Assembly: GCF_000626715.1 (NCBI RefSeq)
Contig: NZ_AQRA01000002.1
Span: forward strand, 372,001 to 436,000
DNA from: Aquimarina atlantica
GTDB taxonomy: Bacteria; Bacteroidota; Bacteroidia; Flavobacteriales; Flavobacteriaceae
Direction of reading: 5' to 3'
DNA length: 64,000 nt
This document shows, piece after piece, positions 26,744 through 37,544 of this stretch. How positions within the stretch are numbered: position 1 is the stretch's first letter; each line of letters starts with the position of its first letter. Under the pieces are notes generated by a model. It was not told the DNA's origin. It saw only the letters and a program-made list of their open reading frames with translations, and did not search any database. The translations under genes and the position numbers were made by a program.

Positions 26744-29479
26744 CTACACTTCTTTTTCAATAAATGGGGTTTCAATATTAAAAATTTCCAGGATCAATTT
26801 TTTTAACTGTAGCAAATAATCGTCGAACACTGTATTTGTAATTTCGTAATTTGCTTTCCCTCTTATGCTTTCTTTTGTTCCAAACTTAAGAAATCCTTCT
26901 TGAAGATTCTTAAATGAAATTATACCTGCTTGAAAAGCTTTTGAAATTGGATTTTCATTATGTTGCATGTATGCATATGCTAAAACCTGGATTACCTTGC
27001 TATATTTATATTCATCGGTAATTATATCCCAATCCATGATAACGACATCATTTCGACCTACTCTTCCTGTCTTATAATCTATTATCCTTACTTGCCCATC
27101 CAACTCATCAATACGATCTACTTTTCCTTTAATATAAATAGGAAAATCTAACTCAGGAATTTCTAATTTCGTTTTTAGATTACTTTCTATAGCCAGAATC
27201 TTTAATTGTGCTCCATCTTTTATTAGTTTTTCTTCTGCTTTTAGGAAATTATATACATATTGCTTAGCTACTTCAAAAATCAAAAGATTTTTACCTTGAG
27301 TGATATTGAGTTTTGTATACTCTTGTCTAAACTGATCCCGAAGTTCGACATCAATTTGGTTTCTCATCTTATTAATATCTTCTATAGTAAGAAATTTATC
27401 TTCTAATGGTTTATAAAAAGTTTCGAGTGTATTATGGATCACTGTCCCTAAAGTGTTTGCTGCAATAGTTTCTTCTACCTGTTCGGTTTCTGTAACGCCC
27501 AAAACATATTTATAATAGAAATCCATAGGGTTTCTTATATAAGTAGTTAATGCAGATGGGGATAACCCGTGTGCACCTAGTTCTTTCAACTTTAGCAAAA
27601 CAGCTTCATTTTTCTTTATCTGTAATGGTTGGTTGGTTAACATAGGGACTTCTGCCGATACTACATATTTTGTGAGTTTATGTTTGGGTCTTTTATCTAT
27701 ATCTAACTGAAGTAGAAACCTACTCTTTTCTCCACCACCTACTCCTTCATCTTCTGTATTATACAGTAGATACACTTTTTTAGCTCTTTGGATCAATCTA
27801 TAAAAATGATATGTATATATAGCGTCTTTTTCTTTATATGTAGGAAGATTGTATGCTCTTTTGAGATCATAAGGAATGAAAGAATTCATACTTTTACCAG
27901 CAGGCAAAACTCCTTCATTAACCGAAGTGATAATAACAGTTTCAAAATCAAGACATCGAGATTCTAACATTCCCATAAGCTGTAACCCACTAAATGGCTC
28001 TCCAGAAAAATCTAATGTCTCAGACATCATAATATCTTTATATAATGTATATAAAGATCCTATCGTTTCTATATATTGATAGCTATTATGTAACGTAAAA
28101 ACTTTATTAAAAACTAAATGAAAATGATATACATATTCTAGTTCTAATTCATCGTTTTTCTTATCAAGATTATTTTTGAGTAATAGTATTATTTTCCTAC
28201 AATTCTCTAAGGCTGTAGTAACATCTTTCCAAGGTTCGAATATTAATTTAAGTGCTTGTTTTTCCTTATCTGAAGCTTTTTCCTGTAGTTTATCTAATGA
28301 TATGTAAACGATATTTTCTTTAGAAATGGTATTGATCAATCGTGTTGCTTCAAATCCTAATATTCTATATGCGGGTAGGCTATTTAAAATCTCTACTACC
28401 AATTTATAATAGAATCCTTTGGAGCTAGAGTTTTTATGGAGGCTAAATAATAATTCAAAAAATGCAGCTATAGGAACCTCTTTAAGAGGTAGTCCCATCG
28501 TAATATTTAAGGCTTCGATTGTATTAGGCAATGAATTAAGCAGGGGCTGCAATAGCGTTTCGTCTGCAAGTACCAAAGCTGTTTTTTCGACCTCGGACTT
28601 GGGGACCGAAGTAAGTATTTGACCAATAGATTTTGCCTGGCCTATATTTTTAGGTACTCCTACCAGAGTAATGTCTTTTTCTTCAGAAAAATTGTTTTGC
28701 ACCCATTGAAACGGATTCTTTTTATAATATTCCCATTGATTTTTATATGTTCGTAAGAATAATGATGCTTCGTGGTAGGTATTCTCCATAAAAAAATGAT
28801 CTGCATCCCAATACACCTGAGCAATATTAGCCTCTAAAAGTGATTGAAAAATGATCTGTTCTGCATTATTTAGAGCATTAAATCCTACCAGGATATGTGT
28901 TCTATTTTCGGTATTAATATACGCCTGGATATCTTCTGATGCTTTTCTGTACAGCAATCCTTGATATCCTATTTTTTTGGAAAGTAATTTATTTTTAAAA
29001 TTGTTATAATAATCCATCAGGTTTTCCCAAAACCTAATGTAATTTTTAACCAATTCGGTTTTTTCTTTTTGTAAATACCAATGGTTTAGGTCTTGTATCC
29101 CTGATAAGTAAGCAAAAAAGCTCTTGTGATCTATACAGTATCTATCGATTTCATTAAAATCATAGATTAAGGTCTGAGCCCAATTACTAAATGTCTCAAA
29201 ATCTTCTTTTTCTAGGTGAGTATGGGTGTTTAAATAAGTTTCATAAAACTCAAATAAAGTCTGTACGTTATCCATCTGTTGCAACCCTGATAATCGAACG
29301 ATAAATTCTTCAATACTAAGGATTATTGGTGCAAAAAGAGTTTGATCGGGATATGTTTCTAAAAGTTCTTTTTTAAGAAAAAGTCCTGCTCTTTTACTAG
29401 GTACCAGAAAAATCAGATCGCTTATTTTTTCTGTAGTGCCTTGCACTTCTAGTATAACTTCTTTTAGAAAACTTTTCAA
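26744..29479 (-). CDS. PD-(D/E)XK nuclease protein, AddB-like
   Basis: A 911-residue protein. The N-terminal third is an inactive helicase-like part (LVPSKRAGLFLKKELLETYP replaces a Walker A), followed by the characteristic FSGLQLMGMLESRCLDFETV region near 500. The C-terminal RecB-type nuclease contains LGTVIHNTLETFY and IKGKVDRIDELDGQVRIIDYKTG (about 810). It is expected to partner with the UvrD-like gene at 31347-34499 for processing double-strand breaks (AddAB pathway). The OmpA gene lies between the two. Confidence 0.88.
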   Translation of the reverse strand: MKSFLKEVILEVQGTTEKISDLIFLVPSKRAGLFLKKELLETYPDQTLFAPIILSIEEFIVRLSGLQQMDNVQTLFEFYETYLNTHTHLEKEDFETFSNWAQTLIYDFNEIDRYCIDHKSFFAYLSGIQDLNHWYLQKEKTELVKNYIRFWENLMDYYNNFKNKLLSKKIGYQGLLYRKASEDIQAYINTENRTHILVGFNALNNAEQIIFQSLLEANIAQVYWDADHFFMENTYHEASLFLRTYKNQWEYYKKNPFQWVQNNFSEEKDITLVGVPKNIGQAKSIGQILTSVPKSEVEKTALVLADETLLQPLLNSLPNTIEALNITMGLPLKEVPIAAFFELLFSLHKNSSSKGFYYKLVVEILNSLPAYRILGFEATRLINTISKENIVYISLDKLQEKASDKEKQALKLIFEPWKDVTTALENCRKIILLLKNNLDKKNDELELEYVYHFHLVFNKVFTLHNSYQYIETIGSLYTLYKDIMMSETLDFSGEPFSGLQLMGMLESRCLDFETVIITSVNEGVLPAGKSMNSFIPYDLKRAYNLPTYKEKDAIYTYHFYRLIQRAKKVYLLYNTEDEGVGGGEKSRFLLQLDIDKRPKHKLTKYVVSAEVPMLTNQPLQIKKNEAVLLKLKELGAHGLSPSALTTYIRNPMDFYYKYVLGVTETEQVEETIAANTLGTVIHNTLETFYKPLEDKFLTIEDINKMRNQIDVELRDQFRQEYTKLNITQGKNLLIFEVAKQYVYNFLKAEEKLIKDGAQLKILAIESNLKTKLEIPELDFPIYIKGKVDRIDELDGQVRIIDYKTGRVGRNDVVIMDWDIITDEYKYSKVIQVLAYAYMQHNENPISKAFQAGIISFKNLQEGFLKFGTKESIRGKANYEITNTVFDDYLLQLKKLILEIFNIETPFIEKEV

Positions 29480-29606
29480 GTATTTATGATTTTATGTGCA
29501 AGATATTAAATCTCTAAACAAACCTTAATCTAATAAGTAAAATCAATTGTGTTAAACCCAGATTATGCATTAGAAAATCTATTATCTGTTTAATTTTCTA
29601 AAAATA

Positions 29607-29637
29607 AAAAACGTCCCGAAAATTTCGGGACGTTTTT
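29607..29637. terminator. Bidirectional-looking terminator after OmpA gene
   Basis: Arms ACGTCCCGAAA and TTTCGGGACGT with a run of A before and T after. Strong on the minus strand behind the OmpA gene. Confidence 0.9.
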
Positions 29638-29663
29638 ATTAGTATGATTAAGAGACTTTATTC

Positions 29664-31067
29664 TTATTTTACTAAGTTAATCTCTACACGTCTGTTTTCT
29701 CCTCTACCTTTTCTAGTTTTATTAGAAGCGATAGGTCTGTCTTCACCATAACCAACAGCTGATAATCTGAACTGGTCGATACCATTTTCTGTTAAGTAGT
29801 TCTTAACAGCATTTGCTCTAGAATCAGATAATCTTTGATTAAGTTTAGCACTTCCTACACTATCAGTATGTCCTTCTACAGTAAATTTAGCAGTAGGGTA
29901 CTCTTTTAATATTGCGATAATATCTCCAAGTACTTTATTAGATGCTTCTTTGATTGTAGATTTACCAGAATCAAATAAGATAGTTTTTGCATAAGCGTTA
30001 AGAGTCTTCTGTACTTCTTCAGTTACTTCTGGACAACCATTGTTAGCAACAGTACCAGCAACGTCAGGACAGTTATCATCTTTATCTAATACACCATCAC
30101 CATCTTTATCTTGGTAAGGACATCCGTTATTTGCAGCTGGTCCAGCTTCATTAGGACAACCATCTTTACCGTCAGCGATACCATCACCGTCAGCATCAGG
30201 ACATCCATTAAGAGCAGGTAATCCAGCTTCAGTAGGACACTCATCTTTAGGATCTGGAACTCCGTCACCGTCAGTATCAGGACATCCATTAAATTCAGCA
30301 GTACCTGCAGTATCAGGACATTCATCTTTAGCATCAGTGATTCCATCACCATCAGTATCAGGACATCCGTTGAATTCCTCTAAACCAGGAACATCTGGAC
30401 ACTCATCATCTTTGTCATATATTCCGTCACCGTCAGTATCTTTACCTCCAAATGCGAAAGTAAGTCCTGCAGAATGTTGGAAATGAGTTGGTGGGTAACT
30501 ACCAGTCTCATAATCTTCAAATACGTGCTTATAAGTTGATTGAAGGTTAAATGCTAAGTTTTCAGTTAACCAAAAGTTGAATCCAAGAGAACCGTTTAAT
30601 GTTCCAGCTCCTTTTTCATCAAGCCAAGTATAACCTCCACCTACACCTAAGTAAGGATCGATCCAACTTGAACCAAATACTTTCTTAAAGCTGTAGCTAA
30701 TTCTACCATCTAAGGCATAATAAGATAGGTCATCAACTTTTAAATCTTCTCCTGTAGTAGGATTTTCTCCCCAGTTTTCTATTTTGTTAACCGATCCTGC
30801 CGCTGTAAAACTAAAACCATCTCCTATATATCTACCAACAGATAATTTGGAAACAGATGGAAGGATGTTCCAGTGGTCACTAGCATTAAAATATTCATCG
30901 AAAATTTCTCCCTGACTAGTAAGGTCTCCCCCAGTAGGAAAGATGTCAACGGCATTAATGCCTATAGAAACCGCCCAAGGATTGTTTTCATCTTGTGCAT
31001 TCGCCGTACTAAATCCAAGTACAAGTAACGAAGCCACTAAAAATCTGCTAAGATGTTTCATATTCAA
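29664..31067 (-). CDS. OmpA-family protein with thrombospondin type-3 repeats
   Basis: A 467-residue exported protein (signal ending STANAQ; starts at 31067 or 31061). Residues about 25-200 form an eight-stranded barrel. Residues about 210-345 hold six Asp-rich thrombospondin-3 repeats of the type [19 protein letters not shown], calcium-binding spacers. Residues about 355-467 are an OmpA C-terminal peptidoglycan-binding domain ([20 protein letters not shown], then [10 protein letters not shown]). It anchors the outer membrane to peptidoglycan. Single-gene unit with a strong consensus promoter and terminator, so likely highly expressed. Confidence 0.95.
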   Translation of the reverse strand: MNMKHLSRFLVASLLVLGFSTANAQDENNPWAVSIGINAVDIFPTGGDLTSQGEIFDEYFNASDHWNILPSVSKLSVGRYIGDGFSFTAAGSVNKIENWGENPTTGEDLKVDDLSYYALDGRISYSFKKVFGSSWIDPYLGVGGGYTWLDEKGAGTLNGSLGFNFWLTENLAFNLQSTYKHVFEDYETGSYPPTHFQHSAGLTFAFGGKDTDGDGIYDKDDECPDVPGLEEFNGCPDTDGDGITDAKDECPDTAGTAEFNGCPDTDGDGVPDPKDECPTEAGLPALNGCPDADGDGIADGKDGCPNEAGPAANNGCPYQDKDGDGVLDKDDNCPDVAGTVANNGCPEVTEEVQKTLNAYAKTILFDSGKSTIKEASNKVLGDIIAILKEYPTAKFTVEGHTDSVGSAKLNQRLSDSRANAVKNYLTENGIDQFRLSAVGYGEDRPIASNKTRKGRGENRRVEINLVK

Positions 31068-31095
31068 TAATTTAATTTTTAAGTGTTAATTAGAG

Positions 31096-31126
31096 CAAAT
31101 GTAATATGTTAAAAATAACTGTCAAA
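31096..31126 (-). promoter_or_regulatory. Consensus Bacteroidota promoter of the OmpA gene
   Basis: TTTG at 31123-31126 and TACATTTG at 31096-31103 on the minus strand, 19 nt apart; this fits the sigma-ABfr consensus. Confidence 0.75.
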
Positions 31127-31346
31127 GATAAATCTAATAAATTTTTCTTAACAGGCCAGCATATATCGCAGCTTTGGAGAGTGTAGTTGTTTTTTCTTAC
31201 AGTTTTCAAGCCCCAAAAAAAGCAATAATTTTAACCTTATTAGAGAAAAATTAAAGTATTTATCTCAGCAATTACGTTACAATTATAAGATAAAAATACC
31301 TTTTATCCTTAAATTTCTTTTAGTAATTATAAAAATGATAGTTTAT

Positions 31347-34300
31347 TTATACGTGTTTTAAGGTGATATTATCATTAAAATAAATTAGAATTTTATCTTT
31401 TATAGTGTGTCCTATTTTTTCAAGAAGTGATGCGTATCCCTGTATTTGCAGAGTGTGAGAAGCATTATGAACTCCAGTTTTATAATCTATTATAGTGGTC
31501 CGATTATTTTTATCGACTACTATTCTATCTGGTCGAAATAATCTTCCATTAGAAATTATATCTCTTTCATTATATACTATATTATCTAAAGAAAAGTATT
31601 GAGAAAGCTCTGGATGGTCTACAATACCTTTTATTTCATCATAAAGTATTTCTTTTTCAGAAATAGTAATTTCTCCTGTTTTATGAGCTTCTTCAACAAC
31701 TCTTTTTACATCCTTATATGTATCTACAGAAGCCATAAGATCATGTATCAAATTTCCTTTTTCAATTGCATTCTGTTGAGACGTATCCCATAGTTTACCA
31801 GAATTAGTTACAATATTTACTTTATATTTCCTTGAGGAATCCTCGAATCGAGAAAGTTTAATCACTTTTGGCTTATCTTCTATATCTGTATTTAAAATCT
31901 CTGGTTTTAAAGGGTGACCAAAAGTGTACACGGTTTTTTCAGGATTCCATTGATCTAGATGTTTTAGATATGCAATTAATTTCCCAGAAAAAGTATTGGG
32001 GTTGCTTTCTCCTTTAGAATTTAATTTCAAATTAGAAACAATATATAGTTGTTCTTTTGCACGAGTAAGTACTACATATAATAGATTAAACGCATCTAAC
32101 TCTAATTGAGCTTGCCTGTGTAATACAATTTCTTCTGCATCTTTACCATATTCAGATATTCCTTTATTATAGTTAATAAACACTTCTTCAAAATTGCCAT
32201 ATTTTTCACTATCTACTGCCAGCCAAGTTTTGGGTTCTATTTCTTCATAGATATCTATATTAGCATATGGATAAATAACGCAAGGAAACTCTAGTCCTTT
32301 TGCTTTATGTATAGTCATGATCTTAATTGCCTGCTCTGTTTCTGGGGCAACAATGCTTAATTTATCTTTTTTGACATGCCAATATGCTAAAAAGCCTACA
32401 ATACCTTCTGTGTGTTTTTGAGTAAATGCAAACACAACATCCAGAAAAAACTGTATATACGCTGTAGTACTATCGGCAAGAGAAAAACTGGCTATAATAT
32501 ATTCTACTGCATCATAAAGAGGTTTTATAGCTACTTTGGCAAGGTCAAAATCAAGCCCTAGAGTTTTAAGTTCGGAAGAAAATGTATTCTTAGTACTCTT
32601 GATCATTTTTTCCAGAAACAAATGTTTTTCCTGTATTGAAAACTTCTCGGTCAAGAAATGTAATACATTAATTTTTGATTGAAGATGATCGGGTTGTATA
32701 CACCAGGTAAGCAGATCAATAATAAATACAACTTGTGGGGCATTATTAATTAATAATGTTTCTGAAGAAATTATAGACAACCCTTTTTGGGTAAGAAGAT
32801 CTGCTATAACAGCTCCTTCTTTTTGTTTTCTTACGATTACACATATTTCATTAAGTGGATATCCTTTTTTGTTTAGTTCGAGTACAGCTTCATACACTTT
32901 CTCGGGATATAGGTCATTCTCTTGAGCTACATTTTTTGCTTCAACAAATGATAGATTAACGTATCCGTTTTTTTTGGAGTTAACTTCTTGTTTATTGCCC
33001 AGTACATATAATTCTCGATGTTTTTCATTTTTAAAATCACCCGATAAAAAAGTAAATAAACTATTATTGAATTTAATAATTTCTTCGTGACTACGATAAT
33101 TCCTGGGGAGATTAAGAACCTGTTTTTCCTGTATTGAAAAAGGGTTTTCATCAGACGATAAATTAATAAATTGTTCTGCTTTCCCTCCTCTCCACCGATA
33201 AATTGCTTGTTTTGCATCTCCCACTATAGTAACCTGTCCTCTTTTGCCTGTTAATGTTTCTGTTGAAACCGCATTATCGATAAGAGGAATCAGATTATTC
33301 CACTGTAATTCTGAAGTGTCCTGAAATTCATCAATAAAATAATCTCTATAACGCTCTCCTAAACGTTCGTATATAAATGGAGCTGGCTGATCCTTAATTG
33401 CTTTACTTATAATTGTATTAAATTCTGATATCAATAGAATCTTTCTTTCTTTTTTGATTCCAATTAATTCTTTATTAATTGCGTTTAATACCGAAAGAGG
33501 TGTAAGGTTTTTGATAATATTCTGAAAAAAACCAATTTGTATTAATAATTGCTTTGTTGTTAGAAAAGCATCTTCTACAGAAGATCTCACATTATCGATT
33601 AGTTCTTTTTTATGAGGGTCTAACTTGGCGTTATATAAAGAGGCTTCTTGTATATTTTGTTTCCACGCTGCTTTAAAATCAGCTTTTACCTCGCCTTCTG
33701 CAAGTTTCAAAAAATGATTAGGAATTGAGCTCCGAGTAAAATCTGTATATTCTAACCCCTTGTTTTTAATTAATTGTAAAACTGTATTTGACTTAGAAAT
33801 AATATCTTTTTTACATTCGGTAACCTTTTGGTTCAATTGTTTTTTTAGCACCTCAAAGTCGGCAATTGTTTTATGCGAAAGTTTATTAAGGTGTTCTCTG
33901 TCATTTTCACTAAATAACAATCTGGCTATCTTGTTAAGTTCTATAGTGATATCCCAACTTTTATCATCCTCGAGCTTGCTAATCGCAAAATCAACAATCA
34001 ATCTGGTTAGTTCTTCGTTTAGTCCTATTTTGGCAACTACAGCATCTACGGCTTCTTCAATTAAAGCATCTGTATCCATTTCGATCTCAAAATTCATAGG
34101 AATCTCTAAATCATGTGCAAATGTCCTGATAACTCTATGTGTAAATGTATCAATAGTAACAACATCAAATGCCGCATAATTATGAAGAATACTTCTAAGA
34201 ATTCGTTTTGCTTTTTGTTTAAGTTCGGATTCTGGAATTTTGATCTCTGTACTTAATTCACTTAACAAACCCTGATATTTTGATGGAGTATCAAGAGCGC

Positions 34301-34499
34301 TAATAGCAACTAAGTTCTCTAATATTCTGGATTTCATCTCGGCTACAGCTTTATTTGTAAAAGTAATCGCCAAGATATTTTTGTAACTATCTCTATACTC
34401 TCCTTTTAACAGAGCAATTAAATATGTTTTTACCAAAGTATAGGTTTTACCAGCACCAGCAGCAGCATTATAAACAACAAAAGCAGTAGTAGAATTCAA
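31347..34499 (-). CDS. UvrD/AddA-like helicase-nuclease
   Basis: A 1050-residue protein. Walker A is AAAGAGKTYTLVKTYL (about residue 11), Walker B YFIDEFQDTSELQW (about 390), followed by QAIYRWRGGKAEQF and the late helicase motif IMTIHKAKGLEFP (about 735). The C-terminal RecB-type nuclease motif DRIVVDKNNRTTIIDYKTG (about 1010) is present. It is the probable partner of the AddB-like protein; both halves therefore carry a nuclease motif, as in AddAB. The 279-bp gap before OmpA contains the OmpA promoter and a short unexplained stretch. Confidence 0.92.
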   Translation of the reverse strand: MNSTTAFVVYNAAAGAGKTYTLVKTYLIALLKGEYRDSYKNILAITFTNKAVAEMKSRILENLVAISALDTPSKYQGLLSELSTEIKIPESELKQKAKRILRSILHNYAAFDVVTIDTFTHRVIRTFAHDLEIPMNFEIEMDTDALIEEAVDAVVAKIGLNEELTRLIVDFAISKLEDDKSWDITIELNKIARLLFSENDREHLNKLSHKTIADFEVLKKQLNQKVTECKKDIISKSNTVLQLIKNKGLEYTDFTRSSIPNHFLKLAEGEVKADFKAAWKQNIQEASLYNAKLDPHKKELIDNVRSSVEDAFLTTKQLLIQIGFFQNIIKNLTPLSVLNAINKELIGIKKERKILLISEFNTIISKAIKDQPAPFIYERLGERYRDYFIDEFQDTSELQWNNLIPLIDNAVSTETLTGKRGQVTIVGDAKQAIYRWRGGKAEQFINLSSDENPFSIQEKQVLNLPRNYRSHEEIIKFNNSLFTFLSGDFKNEKHRELYVLGNKQEVNSKKNGYVNLSFVEAKNVAQENDLYPEKVYEAVLELNKKGYPLNEICVIVRKQKEGAVIADLLTQKGLSIISSETLLINNAPQVVFIIDLLTWCIQPDHLQSKINVLHFLTEKFSIQEKHLFLEKMIKSTKNTFSSELKTLGLDFDLAKVAIKPLYDAVEYIIASFSLADSTTAYIQFFLDVVFAFTQKHTEGIVGFLAYWHVKKDKLSIVAPETEQAIKIMTIHKAKGLEFPCVIYPYANIDIYEEIEPKTWLAVDSEKYGNFEEVFINYNKGISEYGKDAEEIVLHRQAQLELDAFNLLYVVLTRAKEQLYIVSNLKLNSKGESNPNTFSGKLIAYLKHLDQWNPEKTVYTFGHPLKPEILNTDIEDKPKVIKLSRFEDSSRKYKVNIVTNSGKLWDTSQQNAIEKGNLIHDLMASVDTYKDVKRVVEEAHKTGEITISEKEILYDEIKGIVDHPELSQYFSLDNIVYNERDIISNGRLFRPDRIVVDKNNRTTIIDYKTGVHNASHTLQIQGYASLLEKIGHTIKDKILIYFNDNITLKHV

Positions 34500-34648
34500 T
34501 TCTTTTTTTTACTAAAATACTAAAACCCGAAATTCTTATACCCATCAAATTCTATAAAATTATAGCAACAAAAAAGGTTGTTTTTATGATCCTATAGGAT
34601 TTAATCAATTTATAACAATTATAAATTTTTATTCATCATTCTAATTGT

Positions 34649-34656
34649 TAAATTTG
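34649..34656 (+). promoter_or_regulatory. Likely -7 element of the superoxide dismutase gene
   Basis: TAAATTTG 39 bp before the ATG fits the Bacteroidota -7 consensus. The -33 part is less clear. Confidence 0.5.
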
Positions 34657-34694
34657 ATGTCGCTTTTATTTTTTATTAATTAAAATAATAACAT

Positions 34695-35303
34695 ATGTCA
34701 TTCGAATTACCAAAATTAAACTACGCTTTTGATGCGTTAGAACCTCATATAGATGCTCGTACCATGGAAATTCATCATGATAAACATCATGCTGGATATA
34801 CTAGCAAATTAAATGCTGCAATTGAAGGGACTGATCTTGAGGGTAAAACCATTGAAAACATTCTTATTAATCTAGATATGTCTAATGGAGCTGTTAGAAA
34901 TAATGGTGGTGGATATTACAATCATAATTTATTTTGGGAGATCATGTCACCCAATGGAGGAGGAAAACCATCTGGTGAAATTGCAGATGCAATTAATGCC
35001 GCGTATGGATCTTTTGATGCTTTTAAAGAAGCATTCTCAAAAGCAGCTGGTACAAGATTTGGATCTGGATGGGCCTGGTTATGTGTACATCAGGGAGGGA
35101 AAGTAGAAATTTGTTCTACTCCTAATCAAGACAATCCTTTAATGCCTGGTGTTGGATGCGGAGGAACTCCTATCCTTGCATTAGATGTTTGGGAACATGC
35201 ATACTATTTAAACTACCAAAATCGTCGTCCGGATTATGTCGCAGCATTTTTTAATGTAATTGACTGGAACGAAGTAGCTAGTCGATATGCGCAAGGAAAA
35301 TAA
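34695..35303 (+). CDS. sodA: Superoxide dismutase (Mn/Fe type)
   Basis: A 202-residue cytoplasmic enzyme that converts superoxide to oxygen and peroxide. All four metal ligands are visible: His in [13 protein letters not shown] (about 27), His in YYNHNLFWE (about 76), and Asp and His in the signature [15 protein letters not shown] (about 163-177). The [16 protein letters not shown] context is standard. Mn or Fe choice cannot be read reliably. Single gene with a strong terminator region 80-110 bp downstream. Confidence 0.96.
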   Translation: MSFELPKLNYAFDALEPHIDARTMEIHHDKHHAGYTSKLNAAIEGTDLEGKTIENILINLDMSNGAVRNNGGGYYNHNLFWEIMSPNGGGKPSGEIADAINAAYGSFDAFKEAFSKAAGTRFGSGWAWLCVHQGGKVEICSTPNQDNPLMPGVGCGGTPILALDVWEHAYYLNYQNRRPDYVAAFFNVIDWNEVASRYAQGK

Positions 35304-35382
35304 GTATCTATATATATTAAAAAAAGAGTTACAGTATTGTGGCTCTTTTTTTATGTGAAAGTATTACGAAATGCCAGAAAAT

Positions 35383-35411
35383 AAAAAAAGGTGGAAGAAC
35401 CACCTTTTTTT
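35383..35411. terminator. Strong bidirectional terminator hairpin
   Basis: AAAAAAAGGTGG and CCACCTTTTTTT around AAGAA. A weaker hairpin (AAAAAAGAG with CTCTTTTTT, 35319-35353) lies just upstream. They end the sodA transcript; the stronger one could also end the PurF-like transcript from the other side. Confidence 0.85.
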
Positions 35412-35564
35412 GCCCCAAATCTACCATGAACTTAACCTACTTATGCTATGGCTTTGCTAATATAGAACGTTATTTCATAGTGAAAAAATGTTTTAGACGA
35501 AAGGTCAAAATACTTGTTGAAATACACAAATTAACCCTTTTTAACAACAAACATTTTTGTTTTT

Positions 35565-37463
35565 TTAGTAAGCTCTTTCATTTTTACCTTCAAAGAAGTT
35601 TATAAAAGCCTTATTTACAACTCTATTTCCTCCTATAGTTGGATAATCTCCTGTAAAATACCAATCCCCAAGATTCTTAGGACAAGCTTTATGAAGATTA
35701 TCGACAGTCTGATAAATAATCTTTACATCAGCTTTTACCGATTTATCACTTAACAATTCTGATATTTTATCACTTATTTCCTGATCAGAGAATCCACTAT
35801 AGATTTCTTTTACAAAATTTTGCACTTCTGAGTCTACCAAATTTTCCTGGGCTTTACATTTTTCATAAACCTGCTCTACCAAGTCATAATTTCCATTTTC
35901 TTTTAAAAGCTCTAATGCTGCCTGAAATGCAACTAGACCTTCTAATCTTGCCATATCGATTCCGTAACAATCTGGATAACGAATTTGTGGTGCCGAAGAA
36001 ACAACAACAATTTTCTTTGGTTTCAATCTATCCATCATCTTAATAATACTCTTTTTAAGTGTAGTTCCTCTTACGATACTATCATCGATTATGACTAAAT
36101 TATCTTCTTGTTTTACTACGCCATAAGTCACATCATAGACATGCGCTACCAAATCATCCCTACTACTATCTTCTGTAATAAAAGTACGAAGCTTAGCATC
36201 TTTGATTGCAATTTTCTCTGTTCTTAATCTGTATGAGAGAATTTCTGATAAACGTTCATCTGTTAATGTCTCTTTTTCTGAAAGTATAGTTTCGTTCTTC
36301 TGTTTATTTAATTCATCCTGAGCCGCTTCAACCATACCATAAAAAGAGGTTTCAGCTGTATTCGGAATAAAAGAAAATACGGTATTTACTGTATCATGAT
36401 CAATTTCTTCTAAAACCTGAGGCATAAGCAATCTTCCTAAGCTCTTTCTTTCTTCATAAATCTCGGCATCACTTCCTCGTGAAAAATAAATACGCTCAAA
36501 AGAACATGCTTTTCTCTCTAATGGATCAATAATTCTATTTATCGATGTATCCCCATTCTTTTTGACGATAATTGCTTTTCCAGGATCAAGTTCTAATACA
36601 TCATCAAAAGCAACATCAAATACCGTTTGAATAACAGGTCTTTCTGAAGCAACCACCACCACTTCATCATCTTTATAATAGTATGCTGGCCTAATTCCTG
36701 CTGGGTCTCTTAAAACAAAAGCATCGCCATGCCCAAGCATTCCTGCCATGGCATAACCTCCATCCCAATCTCTCGATGACTTTTTAAGGATTTTTGCGAC
36801 GTTTAATCGTTCTGCAATTTGAGGAGAAGCTTCATTTTTATTAAATCCTTCTTTCTTTAGTTTTTTATATAACTTAGCTACTTCAGAATCCAAAAAGTGG
36901 CCTATTTTTTCCATTACAGTAATGGTATCTACCTTATCTTTTGGATGCTGCCCTAATCTCACAAGATTATTAAACAACACATCATTGTTAGTCATATTAA
37001 AGTTACCTGCTACGATAAGATTACGATGCATCCAATTATTTTGTCTTAAAAAAGGATGAACACTCTCTACGCTATTTTTACCAAATGTCCCATAGCGAAC
37101 ATGTCCCAATAGTACTTCTCCTATGTAGGGAATATTTTTTTTCTGTAGCTCGACATCGTCAGCATATTCTGGATGCTCTACCAATTCTCTATTAATTCTA
37201 TCATTAATCTGAGAAAAAATATCTTGTATTGGCTGCGATTCACTAGATCGAACTCTACTTATATATCGTTCGCCAGGAGCCGTATCTAATTTAATACTTG
37301 CAAATCCCGCACCGTCCTGACCGCGATTATGTTGTTTTTCCATCATTAGATACATTTTATTTACTCCATAAAATGCACTACCGTATTTCTCCTTATAATA
37401 CTCTAATGGTTTTAGTAATCTGATAAATGCTATACCGCATTCGTGTTTTAACGCATCACTCAT
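35565..37463 (-). CDS. Amidophosphoribosyltransferase-like protein (PurF family, long form)
   Basis: A 632-residue protein, longer than the usual 470-510-residue PurF. Class II glutamine amidotransferase part: the catalytic Cys is Cys 9 in HECGIAFI after a short propeptide, with LLGHVRYGTFGKNS and GNFNMTNND. The PRPP-binding loop VIIDDSIVRGTTLKKSI (about 455) and SSAPQIRYPDCYGIDMA follow. An insert near 375-430 and a C-terminal extension of about 100 residues are the added parts. This long form is a Bacteroidota variety that often coexists with a standard PurF; it may have a distinct substrate or regulation. Confidence 0.85.
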   Translation of the reverse strand: MSDALKHECGIAFIRLLKPLEYYKEKYGSAFYGVNKMYLMMEKQHNRGQDGAGFASIKLDTAPGERYISRVRSSESQPIQDIFSQINDRINRELVEHPEYADDVELQKKNIPYIGEVLLGHVRYGTFGKNSVESVHPFLRQNNWMHRNLIVAGNFNMTNNDVLFNNLVRLGQHPKDKVDTITVMEKIGHFLDSEVAKLYKKLKKEGFNKNEASPQIAERLNVAKILKKSSRDWDGGYAMAGMLGHGDAFVLRDPAGIRPAYYYKDDEVVVVASERPVIQTVFDVAFDDVLELDPGKAIIVKKNGDTSINRIIDPLERKACSFERIYFSRGSDAEIYEERKSLGRLLMPQVLEEIDHDTVNTVFSFIPNTAETSFYGMVEAAQDELNKQKNETILSEKETLTDERLSEILSYRLRTEKIAIKDAKLRTFITEDSSRDDLVAHVYDVTYGVVKQEDNLVIIDDSIVRGTTLKKSIIKMMDRLKPKKIVVVSSAPQIRYPDCYGIDMARLEGLVAFQAALELLKENGNYDLVEQVYEKCKAQENLVDSEVQNFVKEIYSGFSDQEISDKISELLSDKSVKADVKIIYQTVDNLHKACPKNLGDWYFTGDYPTIGGNRVVNKAFINFFEGKNERAY

Positions 37464-37504
37464 TGTATTCCAAAATTCTAAATGTTGTTGTGTTAATCAT
37501 AATC

Positions 37505-37534
37505 AAAAAAGCCCTAAATAATTACTTTAGGGCT
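37505..37534 (-). terminator. Terminator after the PfkB kinase gene
   Basis: On the minus strand, AGCCCTAAA and TTTAGGGCT around GTAATTA, then TTTTTTG. It separates the kinase gene from the PurF-like gene. Confidence 0.9.
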
Positions 37535-37544
37535 ATACTTTATA

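Noticed and set aside
30086..30420. Regular repeats that could look like a CRISPR array or a minus-strand second frame
   Set aside because: They are the codons of the thrombospondin-3 repeats of the OmpA-family gene; repeat length and spacing follow the protein repeats and vary.
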